Counted from the first letter of the stretch, positions 24,542 through 33,366 are shown. The stretch is DNA of 64,000 nt from MWEI01 sp964600235 (GCA_964600235.1 CAZRIV010000002.1:124001-188000); one strand, 5' to 3'. Numbers and translations are program-made. The notes: generated by a model from the letters alone, not told the origin.

Positions 24542-24991
24542 CTATAGTTTGTCCTTGAGAAGCTCCTCCTCATACCCCATGGTGACAAAGTAGATGACCC
24601 TGTCGAAGAACAGGACCACCTTGTTGTTGAGGTCAAGGGCCTGGCTGAATTCATACGTTGTCTCGAAGAACTGTTTTTCCTGTATGAAGACCCAGAGATG
24701 CCTTTTGATAAGCATGAATGCCAGGACCACCTCGTGGAGGGGAAGACCCTCCCGGTACCGTTTTCTTCCGAGCTCGGTATACACCTTCTGGATCTCGCTG
24801 GCAGTGTGATTATCCAAGCCCAGCCAGGAGCTGAGCCGGTTGAAGACATCAAAGACACGTTCATAGATGACTTCATAGGAGAACATGCGGTAGCCCTTGG
24901 TTTCATCCATGCTGAGCAGGTCTTTGCATGTACGTCTCGACAGTTCATTCGCATTGTCTTTTATGATTTCAAGCAGCTGTAAATAGAACAT
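24542..24991 (-). CDS. RsbRD_N-like sensory helical protein
   Basis: 149-residue soluble helical protein. From the ATG at 24991, which has AAGGAGGGA upstream, it runs MFYLQLLEIIKDNANELSRR, then a helix-rich region with GYRMFSYEVIYERVFDVF and LHEVVLAFMLIKRHLW, and ends with a helix FFDRVIYFVTMGYEEELL. This pattern resembles the N-terminal domain of RsbT co-antagonists and of some histidine kinases in related bacteria, here without any output domain. The assignment is by overall pattern and is moderate. It is convergent with the efflux operon. Confidence 0.5.
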   Translation of the reverse strand: MFYLQLLEIIKDNANELSRRTCKDLLSMDETKGYRMFSYEVIYERVFDVFNRLSSWLGLDNHTASEIQKVYTELGRKRYREGLPLHEVVLAFMLIKRHLWVFIQEKQFFETTYEFSQALDLNNKVVLFFDRVIYFVTMGYEEELLKDKL

Positions 24992-25172
24992 TGTCCCTCC
25001 TTCAAGATAAGATTGTCTTTCATGAGAATCAACAAAATGAACGTGTTTGAAATAATAACCTTTCAAGAGATTGATTCAAGGGGGGGTCTCAAAACTTGGA
25101 TTCGGCCATAAAGACAAGGATAGTATCTCGTACATATCCATCGAAGCAGTGTTCATGGGAGAAAAAACCTGA

Positions 25173-25247
25173 CCTGCACAGGGAATGCCTCTGCTCCGGG
25201 TTCAGGCATTAATCCTGAATCAGGAGCAGAGGCATTCCCTGTGCAGG
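25173..25247 (-). terminator. Very long perfect palindrome downstream of the Fe-alcohol dehydrogenase
   Basis: A 25 bp perfect stem (25173-25197 with 25223-25247; outer bases CCTGCACAGGGAATG) continues inward with 7 of 8 further pairs, giving about 33 bp with a 7-9 nt loop. On the minus strand it lies 50 nt after the adh stop and is followed by GGTTTTTTC, so it can act as a terminator. Its size is far above a normal terminator stem. The gene-free region 24992-25296 holds nothing else that I can see. Confidence 0.75.
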
Positions 25248-25296
25248 CTAATCTTTAGTTTTCCTGATGTGTTTGATTTTTCAGCCCGCTCATCCC

Positions 25297-26472
25297 CTAG
25301 AAGGCATTATTGATCACGCGAAGGGCATCCTGATAGTCCGCCTCCGTGGGATTGAATGCAAGGGAGCCGTCATTTATGGCTGCCTTGGCAATGGCCGGCA
25401 GCTTATCTGCGGTAACCCCCGCGTCCCGGAGGCGCAACGGAAGGCCGCTTGCGTCATGGAGGGAGCGCTGCAACGTTCGGATCAGTACAATGGTCTTACG
25501 GGCATCCTTCTGCGGATCGCCGCTCCGATCGGTTGCCCCGAGCATGGGGCAGATCTCGGAAATATAAGGGGCAACCTTTTCAAGATTGTATTCCAGTACG
25601 AACGGGAGAAAGATCCCGTTGGCAATGCCATGAGGCACGTGGCACACCCCGCCCGTTGCGTGGGCAAGGGAGTGGACCAGGCCCACCATGGAATTTGAAA
25701 AGGCGATGCCTGCAAAGAGCGATGCATTGGCCATGCCGTGGCGTGCTTCCTCGTCTTTCCCGTTTTGGGTGGCCCTTAAAAGATACTTGCTGATCAGCTC
25801 TATGGCTGCACGTGCAAAGATGTCATCTATGGGATTCTTCTGGAGGCACGTGTAGGCCTCTATCGCATGAGTCAGGGCATCCATGCCTGTCGCTGCGGTG
25901 AGCTTCGGCGGGACCGTGAGCGTCATCCGCGGATCCAGCACGGCAACGTTGGGATAGAGCCTGTCAGAGACGAAGGCCATTTTAGTGTTCACATCTTCAT
26001 TGTAAATGACAGCGACCTTTGTGACCTCAGAGCCGGTACCGGAGGTCGTAGGCACTGCTATCATGGGAAGCAGGGCCTTCCTGATCACATCGCTGCCCTG
26101 AAATTTCAGTATGTCATCCGAATTTTCCGAGACGACGATATTGGCGCCCTTGGCAGTGTCCAGCACGCTGCCTCCGCCCACGGCAATGAAACAGTCACAC
26201 GCCTCGGCTCGAAAGATAGTTGCGAGCCTGTTCACGATCCTGTTGCTGGAATCGGGAGGCGTCTCATCGAAGATGCACCCGATATCCATTCGGGAGTCGG
26301 AGAAGGCCTCCTTTATGATATTGAGCAGACCTGCATCAACGACCCCCCTGTCAGTGACGATCATGGCCTTCCTGCAGCCGAGTACTTCCAGCTCATAGGG
26401 AATATTGCTCACAGCCTTGTTCCCTGAAAGGATCTTTACCGGGCAGAAGTGCTGAAAATAATTCGGGAGCAT
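25297..26472 (-). CDS. Iron-containing alcohol dehydrogenase
   Basis: NAD(P)-dependent group III dehydrogenase of 391 residues. The nucleotide-binding part has GGGSVLDTAK and PTTSGTGSEVT; the metal-binding His residues are in GMDALTHAIEAY and HSLAHATGGVCHVPHG, as in the family. The ATG at 26472 has AAGGAGGAA upstream; further upstream codons in frame do not match the family. It starts 25 nt after the SCP2-like gene, so both are probably one transcript. Natural substrate cannot be told; family members use ethanol, butanol, 1,3-propanediol or lactaldehyde. Confidence 0.93.
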   Translation of the reverse strand: MLPNYFQHFCPVKILSGNKAVSNIPYELEVLGCRKAMIVTDRGVVDAGLLNIIKEAFSDSRMDIGCIFDETPPDSSNRIVNRLATIFRAEACDCFIAVGGGSVLDTAKGANIVVSENSDDILKFQGSDVIRKALLPMIAVPTTSGTGSEVTKVAVIYNEDVNTKMAFVSDRLYPNVAVLDPRMTLTVPPKLTAATGMDALTHAIEAYTCLQKNPIDDIFARAAIELISKYLLRATQNGKDEEARHGMANASLFAGIAFSNSMVGLVHSLAHATGGVCHVPHGIANGIFLPFVLEYNLEKVAPYISEICPMLGATDRSGDPQKDARKTIVLIRTLQRSLHDASGLPLRLRDAGVTADKLPAIAKAAINDGSLAFNPTEADYQDALRVINNAF

Positions 26473-26497
26473 GCGGGATTCCTCCTTCTCCAAGGTG

Positions 26498-27082
26498 CTA
26501 AGCTGGCCGGGCATGCGTAAGGACATGCCTGACAAATGCGGGAACGATACCAACATATACCTTCGCCTTTGTAACGCATCGTGCAAGGGTCATCTTCGGC
26601 GGCCGTTTCAGGACTTTCGGCAGGATGATGCCCGGGAAAAGATAGCCGGTGACGATACCGACCACCCTGTTGATCTCCATGGTGTGGCTCAGGTTTCCGT
26701 GAATGATGATGCTGTTTTCCGCAAAGGCCTGATATGTCCCTTTCATCCCCAGGAATACGGGCAATGCCGTATCAAGGTTCTTGAAGGCCATGGTGATGAC
26801 GGGGGAATGGTAACCTCTGCCCACATATAGGATCAGTCCGCCGTTCTTCTCAAGGGTGATGGCCGGACCGTCCGGCAGGACGCCGATGGCGAAACGCCTG
26901 CCGTCTTCCCAGTCCTCGATCTCTTTTTTCAGCTCGGGGGCCACCTTGCTCACCACCTCAAAGGCCGGGCCGAAGAACATGAACGATATGCTGATGGTTG
27001 TTTTTTTCAGCCTTGTCATGACGGCCGGGAAGAAAGGCAGGGAACGGATGGTGACGAGAGCCTTGTGCACGTTATCATTCAT
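26498..27082 (-). CDS. SCP2-like sterol/lipid-binding domain protein, putative
   Basis: 194-residue soluble protein. The centre has an alternating pattern (RFAIGVLPDGPAITLEKNGG, then SPVITMAFKNLDTALPVFLG, NSIIIHGNLSHTMEINRVV) that resembles SCP-2 lipid carrier domains, where a strand pair is followed by a G-x-L segment and a helix. The start at ATG 27082 was chosen for the GGGAGGGG upstream. Directly upstream of the Fe-alcohol dehydrogenase in the same operon, it may bind or present a hydrophobic substrate. The family call is tentative. Confidence 0.5.
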   Translation of the reverse strand: MNDNVHKALVTIRSLPFFPAVMTRLKKTTISISFMFFGPAFEVVSKVAPELKKEIEDWEDGRRFAIGVLPDGPAITLEKNGGLILYVGRGYHSPVITMAFKNLDTALPVFLGMKGTYQAFAENSIIIHGNLSHTMEINRVVGIVTGYLFPGIILPKVLKRPPKMTLARCVTKAKVYVGIVPAFVRHVLTHARPA

Positions 27083-27394
27083 GGAAGCTTGCCCCTCCCA
27101 AAGCCTTGAAGAAACAGCGGTAATAATTCCCTGTGCTGCTCGATCCCTGGATTCAGATTGTATACTGCTGTAAGAAACAGACATCTCAAGAATAGATTTA
27201 CCACACATTGGGTGTTTTTGCATTCAATTGATATATGGAATAGAATTTCTGCATGGCATAAACACATAATGCCTCGGTACCCTCATCTGCCAGTTGTGTC
27301 TGCCAGCTTACAGGGTTAAAAAACAGGAATGTTTATACCAGGCCTGTCCTTGCGGTGGCATGGGATAATAAGCTTTCCACAATTTTATGGTGCG

Positions 27395-27432
27395 CAGCGC
27401 CATGGCCGGTTAAGGATACGGCCATGGCGCTG
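27395..27432 (-). repeat. 14 bp inverted repeat after the secreted lipoprotein gene
   Basis: CAGCGCCATGGCCG (27395-27408) pairs perfectly with CGGCCATGGCGCTG (27419-27432), 10-nt loop. It begins 16 nt after the stop of the minus-strand lipoprotein gene. No T run follows, so it is better called a 3' stabilising or rho-assisted structure. The remainder of 27083-27394 shows nothing recognisable. Confidence 0.6.
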
Positions 27433-27448
27433 AACCACTCTTGAAGGG

Positions 27449-29527
27449 CTAGTTCATCTCGTCCCAGGTTCCTGAGAGTGTACCGTCATCGATGCCGTCG
27501 CCATCGGTGTCGATGGACAGTAACACGTCCCCGTAGGTTACCGTGACAGTCACCGAGCTTCCATCCTCTGCCTCAATGAGTAGTTCGCCGCTGTCAGGGC
27601 TCTCAGGGTTGATGCCGACTACCGGTGCGATGACTGTCAGGGTGAGTGTCCCGGAGATGCCCTCCAGTTCGAATACCTCAGAATCGCCTGCAACACCCAG
27701 GGCATGGGATCCGGCGTTTGTGATGCCCAGGGAGCACGATGTGACGGTCATGAGTGTGCCGTCCTCATCGATGGACAATGGTTGTGAGGGGGATATCTCC
27801 ACCCTTTCGGTAAGGCCGCTCCCATCAGCCTGTCTCGAGAAGGCCAGGGCGCCTTCGATAGCGGTGAGACCCACGTCATCCACGAAGCTGAGATCGATTG
27901 GAGAGTAGGTGAGGTCGATCGTGTAGGTTCCGCCGCTGGCCGGGGTGCCGGTGAGGCTGCCCACCTCCATGCCCAGGGAACCGTCGAACTCCACCTGGTC
28001 TTCGCCGCTTCCCGTGACGCAGTCCGTCATGGTTATGGTATAGGAATCCCCCGCGGTAACCGCAACCGGGGATGGCGATATCAATGAATCTCCGCTTGTG
28101 GTGCAGTACTCATAACTTGGGTTATCCAGGACATCGAGCAGGAGGTCCAGCCCGAAGGAACCCAGCTGTTGGATGAGCAGGAGAGACCCGGCTCCCCTGC
28201 CTGCTATGAGTGAGGCGTTCCCGAGCCCGATCGTGCCGGAGGTCTCGGAGACGGTCACCTTGAGCTCCCTGGCGCCCATGCTCACCGTGTTCCCGCTCTT
28301 GTCCATCTTGGCCATCATGGGGTATGCATTGGATCCGCCCGACAGGACAAAGCCCCCGTCGGAGAGGACCTGCACGGATTCGGCAACGTCGACACAATCA
28401 GGCGTGCGGCCGAGCACCTTCTGCCAGAGCGTGTTCCCGGACTGGTCGATCCTGACCATCATCACGTCATAGGTGAGGTAGAGCTGGCCGGGGTCGTACA
28501 CTGCACTATGGGACTGCGTCCCCCCCACGGCTATGATGCCCCCGTCCGCCGTGACGTCAACTGATCTGAGTTCGTTGTTACGCACACCCTCGAAGGTCTT
28601 CTTCCATGATTGATTTCCTGTTGCGTCAGCCTTGATGAGGATTGCATCCACACCATCCTGGGTGTCCGGTGTGTTGCCCGCAAGCACGAATCCCCCGTCC
28701 GGGGTATTCTTCACCGAGACGGCGCTGCCTTTGCCGTAGGTTCGCGGCCATCCTGACTTCAGGTTGCCCTCGGCATCGGTCCTGGCAACCCACACATAAT
28801 CATCGGGCGTTCTGCCGTCTGAACCGGCAATGATGTACCCTCCGTCAGGAGATGTAGCGATGGAGTAGGCGATATCCCACCCGGACTCGGTGCCCTGAAA
28901 TGTCTTCTCCCAGAGCAGGGTGCCGTCCGGATCCACCTTGGTCATCAGAAACTGCTGTGATGCGGAAGAACCCACGAATACGAAGCCGTCACCGCCGGAT
29001 GCCTCGCAGAGGCCGTAGATGCCGTCCATGGAAGTGTTCGCATAGGTTTTCGGCCATCCGGCCAGGGCCTCCCCGTTTGCATCGGTGCGGGTGAGATAGG
29101 ACACCGTCCCTTCAGCGCTTCTCTGGAATCCGCCCATAATGTAGCCCCCGCCGGAGGTCTGGAGGGCACAACTGCCTTCATCGTAGCCTGACCCGCCAAA
29201 GGTTTTCTGCCACTGTTGGGCGCCTGATGCGTCTGCCTTTATCAGAAGGGCATCCGTTGGTCCTCCGATCACCGAACCAATATATCCCGCCAGGATGAAC
29301 CCTCCGTCCGCGGTCTGCCGGACGGATCGTGCCGCGCCGAAATCAGGCCTGCCGAACTCCTGCCAGAAGATGGTCACATTGTCTTCGCCCGTACCCACTC
29401 CACCGCCATCGGTGTTTTCGACATCCCCGCCGCCGCCCCCGCCGCCCCCGCAGGATAAGATGAGGAGAAGCAGGCACGCTGAGAAGGTCACGCATATGGA
29501 CCTGGAATGATAAAAGGATATCTTCAT
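27449..29527 (-). CDS. Secreted lipoprotein with seven-repeat beta-propeller
   Basis: 692-residue predicted lipoprotein. The signal peptide ends in ILSC with lipid-bearing Cys26, followed by eight Gly and another Gly-rich linker. Residues about 50-420 hold seven copies of a unit with W-x-K-x-(F/L) and DGG(F/Y)-I-x-x-G (for example DGGFILAGY, DGGYIIAGS, DGGFVLAGN, DGGFVLSGG), consistent with a seven-bladed propeller. The C-terminal third is beta-rich and ends in a calcium-type loop DTDGDGIDDG. It is likely displayed on the cell surface. Ligand is unknown. The start has GGAGGAGGG upstream. Confidence 0.8.
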   Translation of the reverse strand: MKISFYHSRSICVTFSACLLLLILSCGGGGGGGGDVENTDGGGVGTGEDNVTIFWQEFGRPDFGAARSVRQTADGGFILAGYIGSVIGGPTDALLIKADASGAQQWQKTFGGSGYDEGSCALQTSGGGYIMGGFQRSAEGTVSYLTRTDANGEALAGWPKTYANTSMDGIYGLCEASGGDGFVFVGSSASQQFLMTKVDPDGTLLWEKTFQGTESGWDIAYSIATSPDGGYIIAGSDGRTPDDYVWVARTDAEGNLKSGWPRTYGKGSAVSVKNTPDGGFVLAGNTPDTQDGVDAILIKADATGNQSWKKTFEGVRNNELRSVDVTADGGIIAVGGTQSHSAVYDPGQLYLTYDVMMVRIDQSGNTLWQKVLGRTPDCVDVAESVQVLSDGGFVLSGGSNAYPMMAKMDKSGNTVSMGARELKVTVSETSGTIGLGNASLIAGRGAGSLLLIQQLGSFGLDLLLDVLDNPSYEYCTTSGDSLISPSPVAVTAGDSYTITMTDCVTGSGEDQVEFDGSLGMEVGSLTGTPASGGTYTIDLTYSPIDLSFVDDVGLTAIEGALAFSRQADGSGLTERVEISPSQPLSIDEDGTLMTVTSCSLGITNAGSHALGVAGDSEVFELEGISGTLTLTVIAPVVGINPESPDSGELLIEAEDGSSVTVTVTYGDVLLSIDTDGDGIDDGTLSGTWDEMN

Positions 29528-29846
29528 AGATCCCTCCTCCTTGAACCGTGCTGCAGGGAGATTCTTCCTTGAGGTTATTTCTCCAAAGGGTTGATGGGTT
29601 GTCTTCGGGCCGTCTATCGCCCTGCAATCTTTATTATAAGAGCCTCATTTATTAAGTCAATCGGTGTGAGATCATGGGTCAGATCTACCCGGAATTTCCA
29701 CGCTGAAATATTTCTCTATCAGATTGTTGAGGTGAAGATGTGCGGCAGGAGATCTGTTTCGAGATACCGAATAAACGGATGATTATGTGATTATCATCCG
29801 GTGAACCGCCTGCCGTCTTCGGTGTCATCCCACACAGGACATCAGT
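29528..29846 (-). other. Intergenic region with weak terminator for the outer-membrane protein gene
   Basis: CGGATGAT (29776-29783) and ATCATCCG (29793-29800) form an 8 bp stem that on the minus strand is followed by TTTAT, 47 nt after the stop of the barrel gene. The other bases of this region show no gene or repeat that I can support. Confidence 0.5.
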
Positions 29847-30488
29847 TTAGAACAGAAACTTGAGTCCCACAGATGCCGTTGTCCCGCCGACTTCAAGGTC
29901 ATAAAAATAGTCATCGTCGAAATCTTCGTCAACTCCCGTGTATTTCAACTCCGTTGTCAGCGCTGTATATGGACTCATCTTGATGTCCGCACCGACAAGA
30001 AGATGGTAACCGGTAAAGGTCTCATCGAGGCTGTCGCTGTCTTCATGATAGTACCTGTCATCGTATATGTCATCATACTCCAGGTCGGTGAAATAGAGAC
30101 CAAGCCCCACACCTGCATAGAGGTCTACCTGGTTTGAAAGAGGAGCGATGATCTTGGCCGTCACGGGTATGCCCAGCGTGGTTATGTAAACATCCCTGTA
30201 ATTATAACCATAGTCTTCATCAAAGTCGGTGACCGTATAATCCAGTCCGAATTCAAGGGCGAAGTTCCTGTTGAATTTATGACCGAGGGCAGCCCCGACA
30301 GTATAGCCGGTATCAAGATAACCGGCATCGTCATCGGGCATGAATGCGCCGAGTTTGAAGGACAGGTAATTTTGATCGTATCCGGGCCTTTCATAACTAT
30401 ATCTAGGATGCCTTGCATCTCTTGCCATCACCGTTGTCATGGGGGCCATGATCATCAGAACAAACAGTATAAGAGTAAGTCTTTTCAT
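29847..30488 (-). CDS. Outer-membrane beta-barrel protein
   Basis: 213-residue protein with a signal peptide (residues 1-22, ending MTTVMA) and then alternating strands such as YLSFKLGAFMPDD, YTVGAALGHKFNRNFALEFGLDY, VDLYAGVGLGLYF and TTASVGLKFLF. It ends in Phe, the usual recognition signal for the barrel assembly machine. About eight strands are expected, as in OmpW/OmpA-like small porins. Loops are very rich in Asp and Tyr (YDDIYDDRYYHEDSD). The ATG at 30488 has AGGGGAG upstream. Function unknown. Confidence 0.82.
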   Translation of the reverse strand: MKRLTLILFVLMIMAPMTTVMARDARHPRYSYERPGYDQNYLSFKLGAFMPDDDAGYLDTGYTVGAALGHKFNRNFALEFGLDYTVTDFDEDYGYNYRDVYITTLGIPVTAKIIAPLSNQVDLYAGVGLGLYFTDLEYDDIYDDRYYHEDSDSLDETFTGYHLLVGADIKMSPYTALTTELKYTGVDEDFDDDYFYDLEVGGTTASVGLKFLF

Positions 30489-30649
30489 TTCTCTCCCCTT
30501 TCTTATGCCGGCACGACTGCATACTTCTCTCATTTATCTCTTGTGACGTATGGGATCACCCGGTTGTCTACACCGTGCATGAGCGTGAGCTGAGATTCAG
30601 CAACATATGAGGCACTTGATGAAAGCGTACGCCCTGATTACGGCTTAAC

Positions 30650-30671
30650 AACATTAGATTTTTCTAATGTT
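30650..30671. promoter_or_regulatory. AT-rich 9 bp hairpin between divergent genes
   Basis: AACATTAGA (30650-30658) and TCTAATGTT (30663-30671) form a perfect inverted repeat around TTTT; a further TTCTAATGAT follows. It lies 70 nt before the Lys-rich exported protein gene and between divergent genes, so an operator is as likely as an RNA hairpin. Confidence 0.45.
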
Positions 30672-30740
30672 ATTCTAATGATCATTTAATCTTATAACGG
30701 ATATAGGCGCGATATCACAAAAAAACCGGAGGTAAGTTTT

Positions 30741-31112
30741 ATGAAAAAGATTATTAGTCTGATCGCAGTACTCGCACTGGTAGGCTTTGCAACAATGGTA
30801 TTTGCAGCTGATGCAGCAAAGCCCGCAGATGCAGCAAAGCCGGCAGTATCGGCAACTCCCGCAACACCCGCAACACCCGCTGCAGTAAAGGTTGACGCGG
30901 CCGCCCCTGCCGACAAGGCAGCCGTTCCTGCCGACAAGGCAGTTGAGAAGAAGGAAGCAAAGAAGGCAAAGAAGGCAAAGAAGACAAAGAAGGTTAAGAA
31001 GGATGAAGTAAAGAAGGAAGAGAAGAAGGCAGAAAAGGAAGTAAAGGCAGAAGAGAAGGCAGCAACACCTGCTACACCTGCTACACCTGCTGCACCGGCT
31101 GCCAAGCAGTAA
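30741..31112 (+). CDS. Exported Lys/Ala/Pro-rich low-complexity protein
   Basis: 123-residue protein with a signal peptide cut after MVFA (residue 22). The mature part has three zones: an Ala/Pro/Thr zone with TPATPATPAA, a very basic zone of KKAKKAKKTKKVKK type mixed with KKEEKK, and a second ATPATPATPAA zone. The DNA shows the same short repeats. It looks like a histone-H1-like tail but is exported, so binding to acidic surface polymers, DNA outside the cytoplasm or the cell wall is possible. Good ribosome site CGGAGG. A second exported protein follows 32 nt later. I recognise no family. Confidence 0.75.
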   Translation: MKKIISLIAVLALVGFATMVFAADAAKPADAAKPAVSATPATPATPAAVKVDAAAPADKAAVPADKAVEKKEAKKAKKAKKTKKVKKDEVKKEEKKAEKEVKAEEKAATPATPATPAAPAAKQ

Positions 31113-31144
31113 GCCAACAAAACAAGAGGCATGGAGGAAGGAGA

Positions 31145-31558
31145 ATGAAAAGGATAGCATTGTATGTATGCTTCCTGGGGATTTTCTCCCTTACCTGTTT
31201 CGGATCCGATTTGGTCCTGCACGCGCAGACCAAGGGGACTCCTCCTCCTGCCTCTCTTCCCAAAAAAATTACCAACCCTGAGATCAAACCATTGGAAGTG
31301 AGGGGCAGGACGGAGGCAGTGAGACTGGCTGACCCGTCAATGGGCATCAGACCCGAGATATCGATTACCGGTGAAGACGGGAAGCGCTACTCCTTCCTGA
31401 TAAGGTCCACAACCACGATATACGGACAAGACTGGAAGGCCATACCCCTCGAAAAGCTTGTGATAGGTGAGTATGTAAGGGTTCAGTACAACACGAACGA
31501 ATATGGCAAATCAGTGGCATTATCCATCAAGCCCCTGGGTAAGAAAAAGCCCCAGTAA
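31145..31558 (+). CDS. Exported protein of unknown function (DUF5666-like beta domain)
   Basis: 137-residue protein with a signal peptide (residues 1-27) and a Pro-rich spacer (GTPPPASLPKK). The mature part has one beta-rich unit: EVRGRTEAV, ISITGEDGKRYSFLIRSTTTIYG, and IGEYVRVQYNTNEYGKSVALSIK, in the manner of small OB-like DUF5666 domains that read as 'value, conversion, G-x-x-V-x-V'. It ends in Lys residues. Ribosome site AAGGAG. Likely in one transcript with the Lys-rich protein. Confidence 0.65.
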   Translation: MKRIALYVCFLGIFSLTCFGSDLVLHAQTKGTPPPASLPKKITNPEIKPLEVRGRTEAVRLADPSMGIRPEISITGEDGKRYSFLIRSTTTIYGQDWKAIPLEKLVIGEYVRVQYNTNEYGKSVALSIKPLGKKKPQ

Positions 31559-31750
31559 CACACCCGTTAATTCCGAGTTTCATCTCAGCCATCCTTTTCC
31601 TGCTCCCCCCGATGTGCATGATGCTTTCTCAGAAGATGATTACCATGGTTCCCCATGCCAATCTTATGTTGTTGGCCTTCAAAAATTTATGGCCCTGGCG
31701 TGAGAATGAGTGATAGAGTACGCTGATTCCATCCATGCAGGGGCGAAGAG

Positions 31751-32392
31751 ATGAGTTGCAGAATCCTTGGCATTTCAGGCAGTCCGGTGAAGAAGGGGAA
31801 TACGGAGGCCCTTGTGAGGGCGATGATCGAGGGCGTATCGGATAGAGATGTTGTCTCTGAAATTGTAGACCTTTCCGACCTGAAGATCGATGACTGCATC
31901 CACTGCAACTTCTGCCTGTCCAGGCAGGCGCCGGGGAAATACTGCGCGCTCAAGGACGATGCCCAGGACGTGTTTGAAAAGGCCGAGGCGGCGGACATCA
32001 TCATCCTGGCGAGCCCGGTTTATTTCATGCGCACCTCCGCCAGGATGGCGGCATTCATAGACAGGCTCAGGGTGTTCGTGTTCGGCAATGTCGCGGGAGG
32101 AAGGCTGAGGAACAAGGTCGGCGTGAGCGCCGCCGTTGCCTGGCTGAGGCACGGCGGGCTCGAGACCACCCACCTCTCGCACATCTGTGCATTCCTGACC
32201 CTGGAGATGATCCCTGCAAGCATCCACTCGGGGGTGAGTTCCATAGGCGCCTCTGCCCTGGCGAGTGAACACGGCTCGGGCGAGTACGACAAGTCCGTCC
32301 GGCTCGGCATCGAGCGGGACGATAATGGCCTCGATTCCGCCAGGCTCATCATGGAGCGGGCCATGGAGCTCTCCGGGCTTCTGAAGAGGTAG
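31751..32392 (+). CDS. Flavodoxin-fold NAD(P)H reductase with Cys cluster (iron-sulfur flavoprotein-like)
   Basis: 213-residue cytoplasmic flavoprotein. The FMN loop is GISGSPVKKGNTEAL and the second flavin-binding loop is LASPVYFMRTSARM. Between them Cys49-x2-Cys52-x2-Cys55 and Cys65 form a pattern close to the 4Fe-4S site of iron-sulfur flavoproteins (CX2CX2CX4-7C), with 9 residues before the last Cys. Such proteins move electrons from NAD(P)H or ferredoxin to small acceptors. It stands alone; the following EamA gene is 54 nt away on the same strand. Confidence 0.85.
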   Translation: MSCRILGISGSPVKKGNTEALVRAMIEGVSDRDVVSEIVDLSDLKIDDCIHCNFCLSRQAPGKYCALKDDAQDVFEKAEAADIIILASPVYFMRTSARMAAFIDRLRVFVFGNVAGGRLRNKVGVSAAVAWLRHGGLETTHLSHICAFLTLEMIPASIHSGVSSIGASALASEHGSGEYDKSVRLGIERDDNGLDSARLIMERAMELSGLLKR

Positions 32393-32446
32393 CGGATGCT
32401 GAACGGTAAAAGTCATCGCAGCCGGTTTTTTTGAGAAGTAAATATT

Positions 32447-33328
32447 GTGCCCCTTTCATCACGCCACCCTGACAGGAATGCCGACCAGCCGTTAAAAGGC
32501 GCACTCTACATACTCGCGGCCTCGTTCATGTTCGCGCTCATCGGGGCTCTGGTGAGGGCGGCGTCGGCCACCCTGCCCAACGAGGTGGTGGTCTTTTTCC
32601 GCAACATCATTGTCCTGGTTTTCCTCATGCCGGTCTTTGCCCTGAGGAGGTCAACACCGGTCATCACGGGAGCCAAGGTGCACCTCCATGTGCTCCGGGC
32701 ACTGGCGGGCCTCGTGTCCATGTACTGCTACTTCTATGCCCTTGCCCACATGAAGCTCGCCGAGGCAGTACTGCTCGCCTACACGAGCCCGCTCATCATA
32801 CCCGTGATCGCTTTCCTCTGGCTGCGCGAGCCCATGGGAGGTCGCGTCCGCGCGGCCATCATCATGGGCTTTGCAGGGGTGCTGTTCATCCTCAAACCGG
32901 GATTGAGCATTTTTCAGCCGGTCTCGCTCATTGCGCTGTGCGCGGCCCTGTTCGCATCACTCGGCATGGTCTCCATCAGGCGCATGTCGGCCACGGAACT
33001 CCCCGAAACCATCGTGTTTTCCTATACCCTGCTCTCCACCATCGTTTCCGCCGTGCCGCTTCTGTGGGCATGGCAGACCCCGACCGGAGGAGCCTGGGTC
33101 ATCCTCGTCTTCATGGGGCTGGCTGCCATGGCCGGGCAGCTGCTCATGACCAAGGGCTACGGCCTGGCACCTATTGCGCAGGTGGGCCCGTTTGTCTACT
33201 GCTCCGTGGTCTTCGCGTCCATCATCGGGTGGGTGTTCTGGGGAGAGTCCCTCGATGCACTGAGCATCACGGGATCCATCCTGGTCTTCCTGGCAGGTGT
33301 GCTGGCCGCCCGGTCCGGGTCGCGTTAG
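32447..33328 (+). CDS. EamA/DMT-family transporter
   Basis: 293-residue inner-membrane protein with ten helices in two EamA repeats (first LKGALYILAASFMFALIGAL, second beginning near SLIALCAALFASLGM). The loop ALAHMKLAEAVLLAYTSPL is the family's signature after helix 3. Members export metabolites or drugs; the substrate is not predictable. Translation starts at GTG 32447 with a weak site. Convergent with the crotonase gene. Confidence 0.9.
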   Translation: MPLSSRHPDRNADQPLKGALYILAASFMFALIGALVRAASATLPNEVVVFFRNIIVLVFLMPVFALRRSTPVITGAKVHLHVLRALAGLVSMYCYFYALAHMKLAEAVLLAYTSPLIIPVIAFLWLREPMGGRVRAAIIMGFAGVLFILKPGLSIFQPVSLIALCAALFASLGMVSIRRMSATELPETIVFSYTLLSTIVSAVPLLWAWQTPTGGAWVILVFMGLAAMAGQLLMTKGYGLAPIAQVGPFVYCSVVFASIIGWVFWGESLDALSITGSILVFLAGVLAARSGSR

Positions 33329-33366
33329 GGTGCGGGAATGTTCAAAATACTTTTCAAATAAGGAAT

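Noticed and set aside
30675..31160. Cys/Leu-rich 161-codon frame opposite the Lys-rich exported protein
   Set aside because: The odd composition is the direct complement of Ala/Lys/Pro codon repeats; no start signal.
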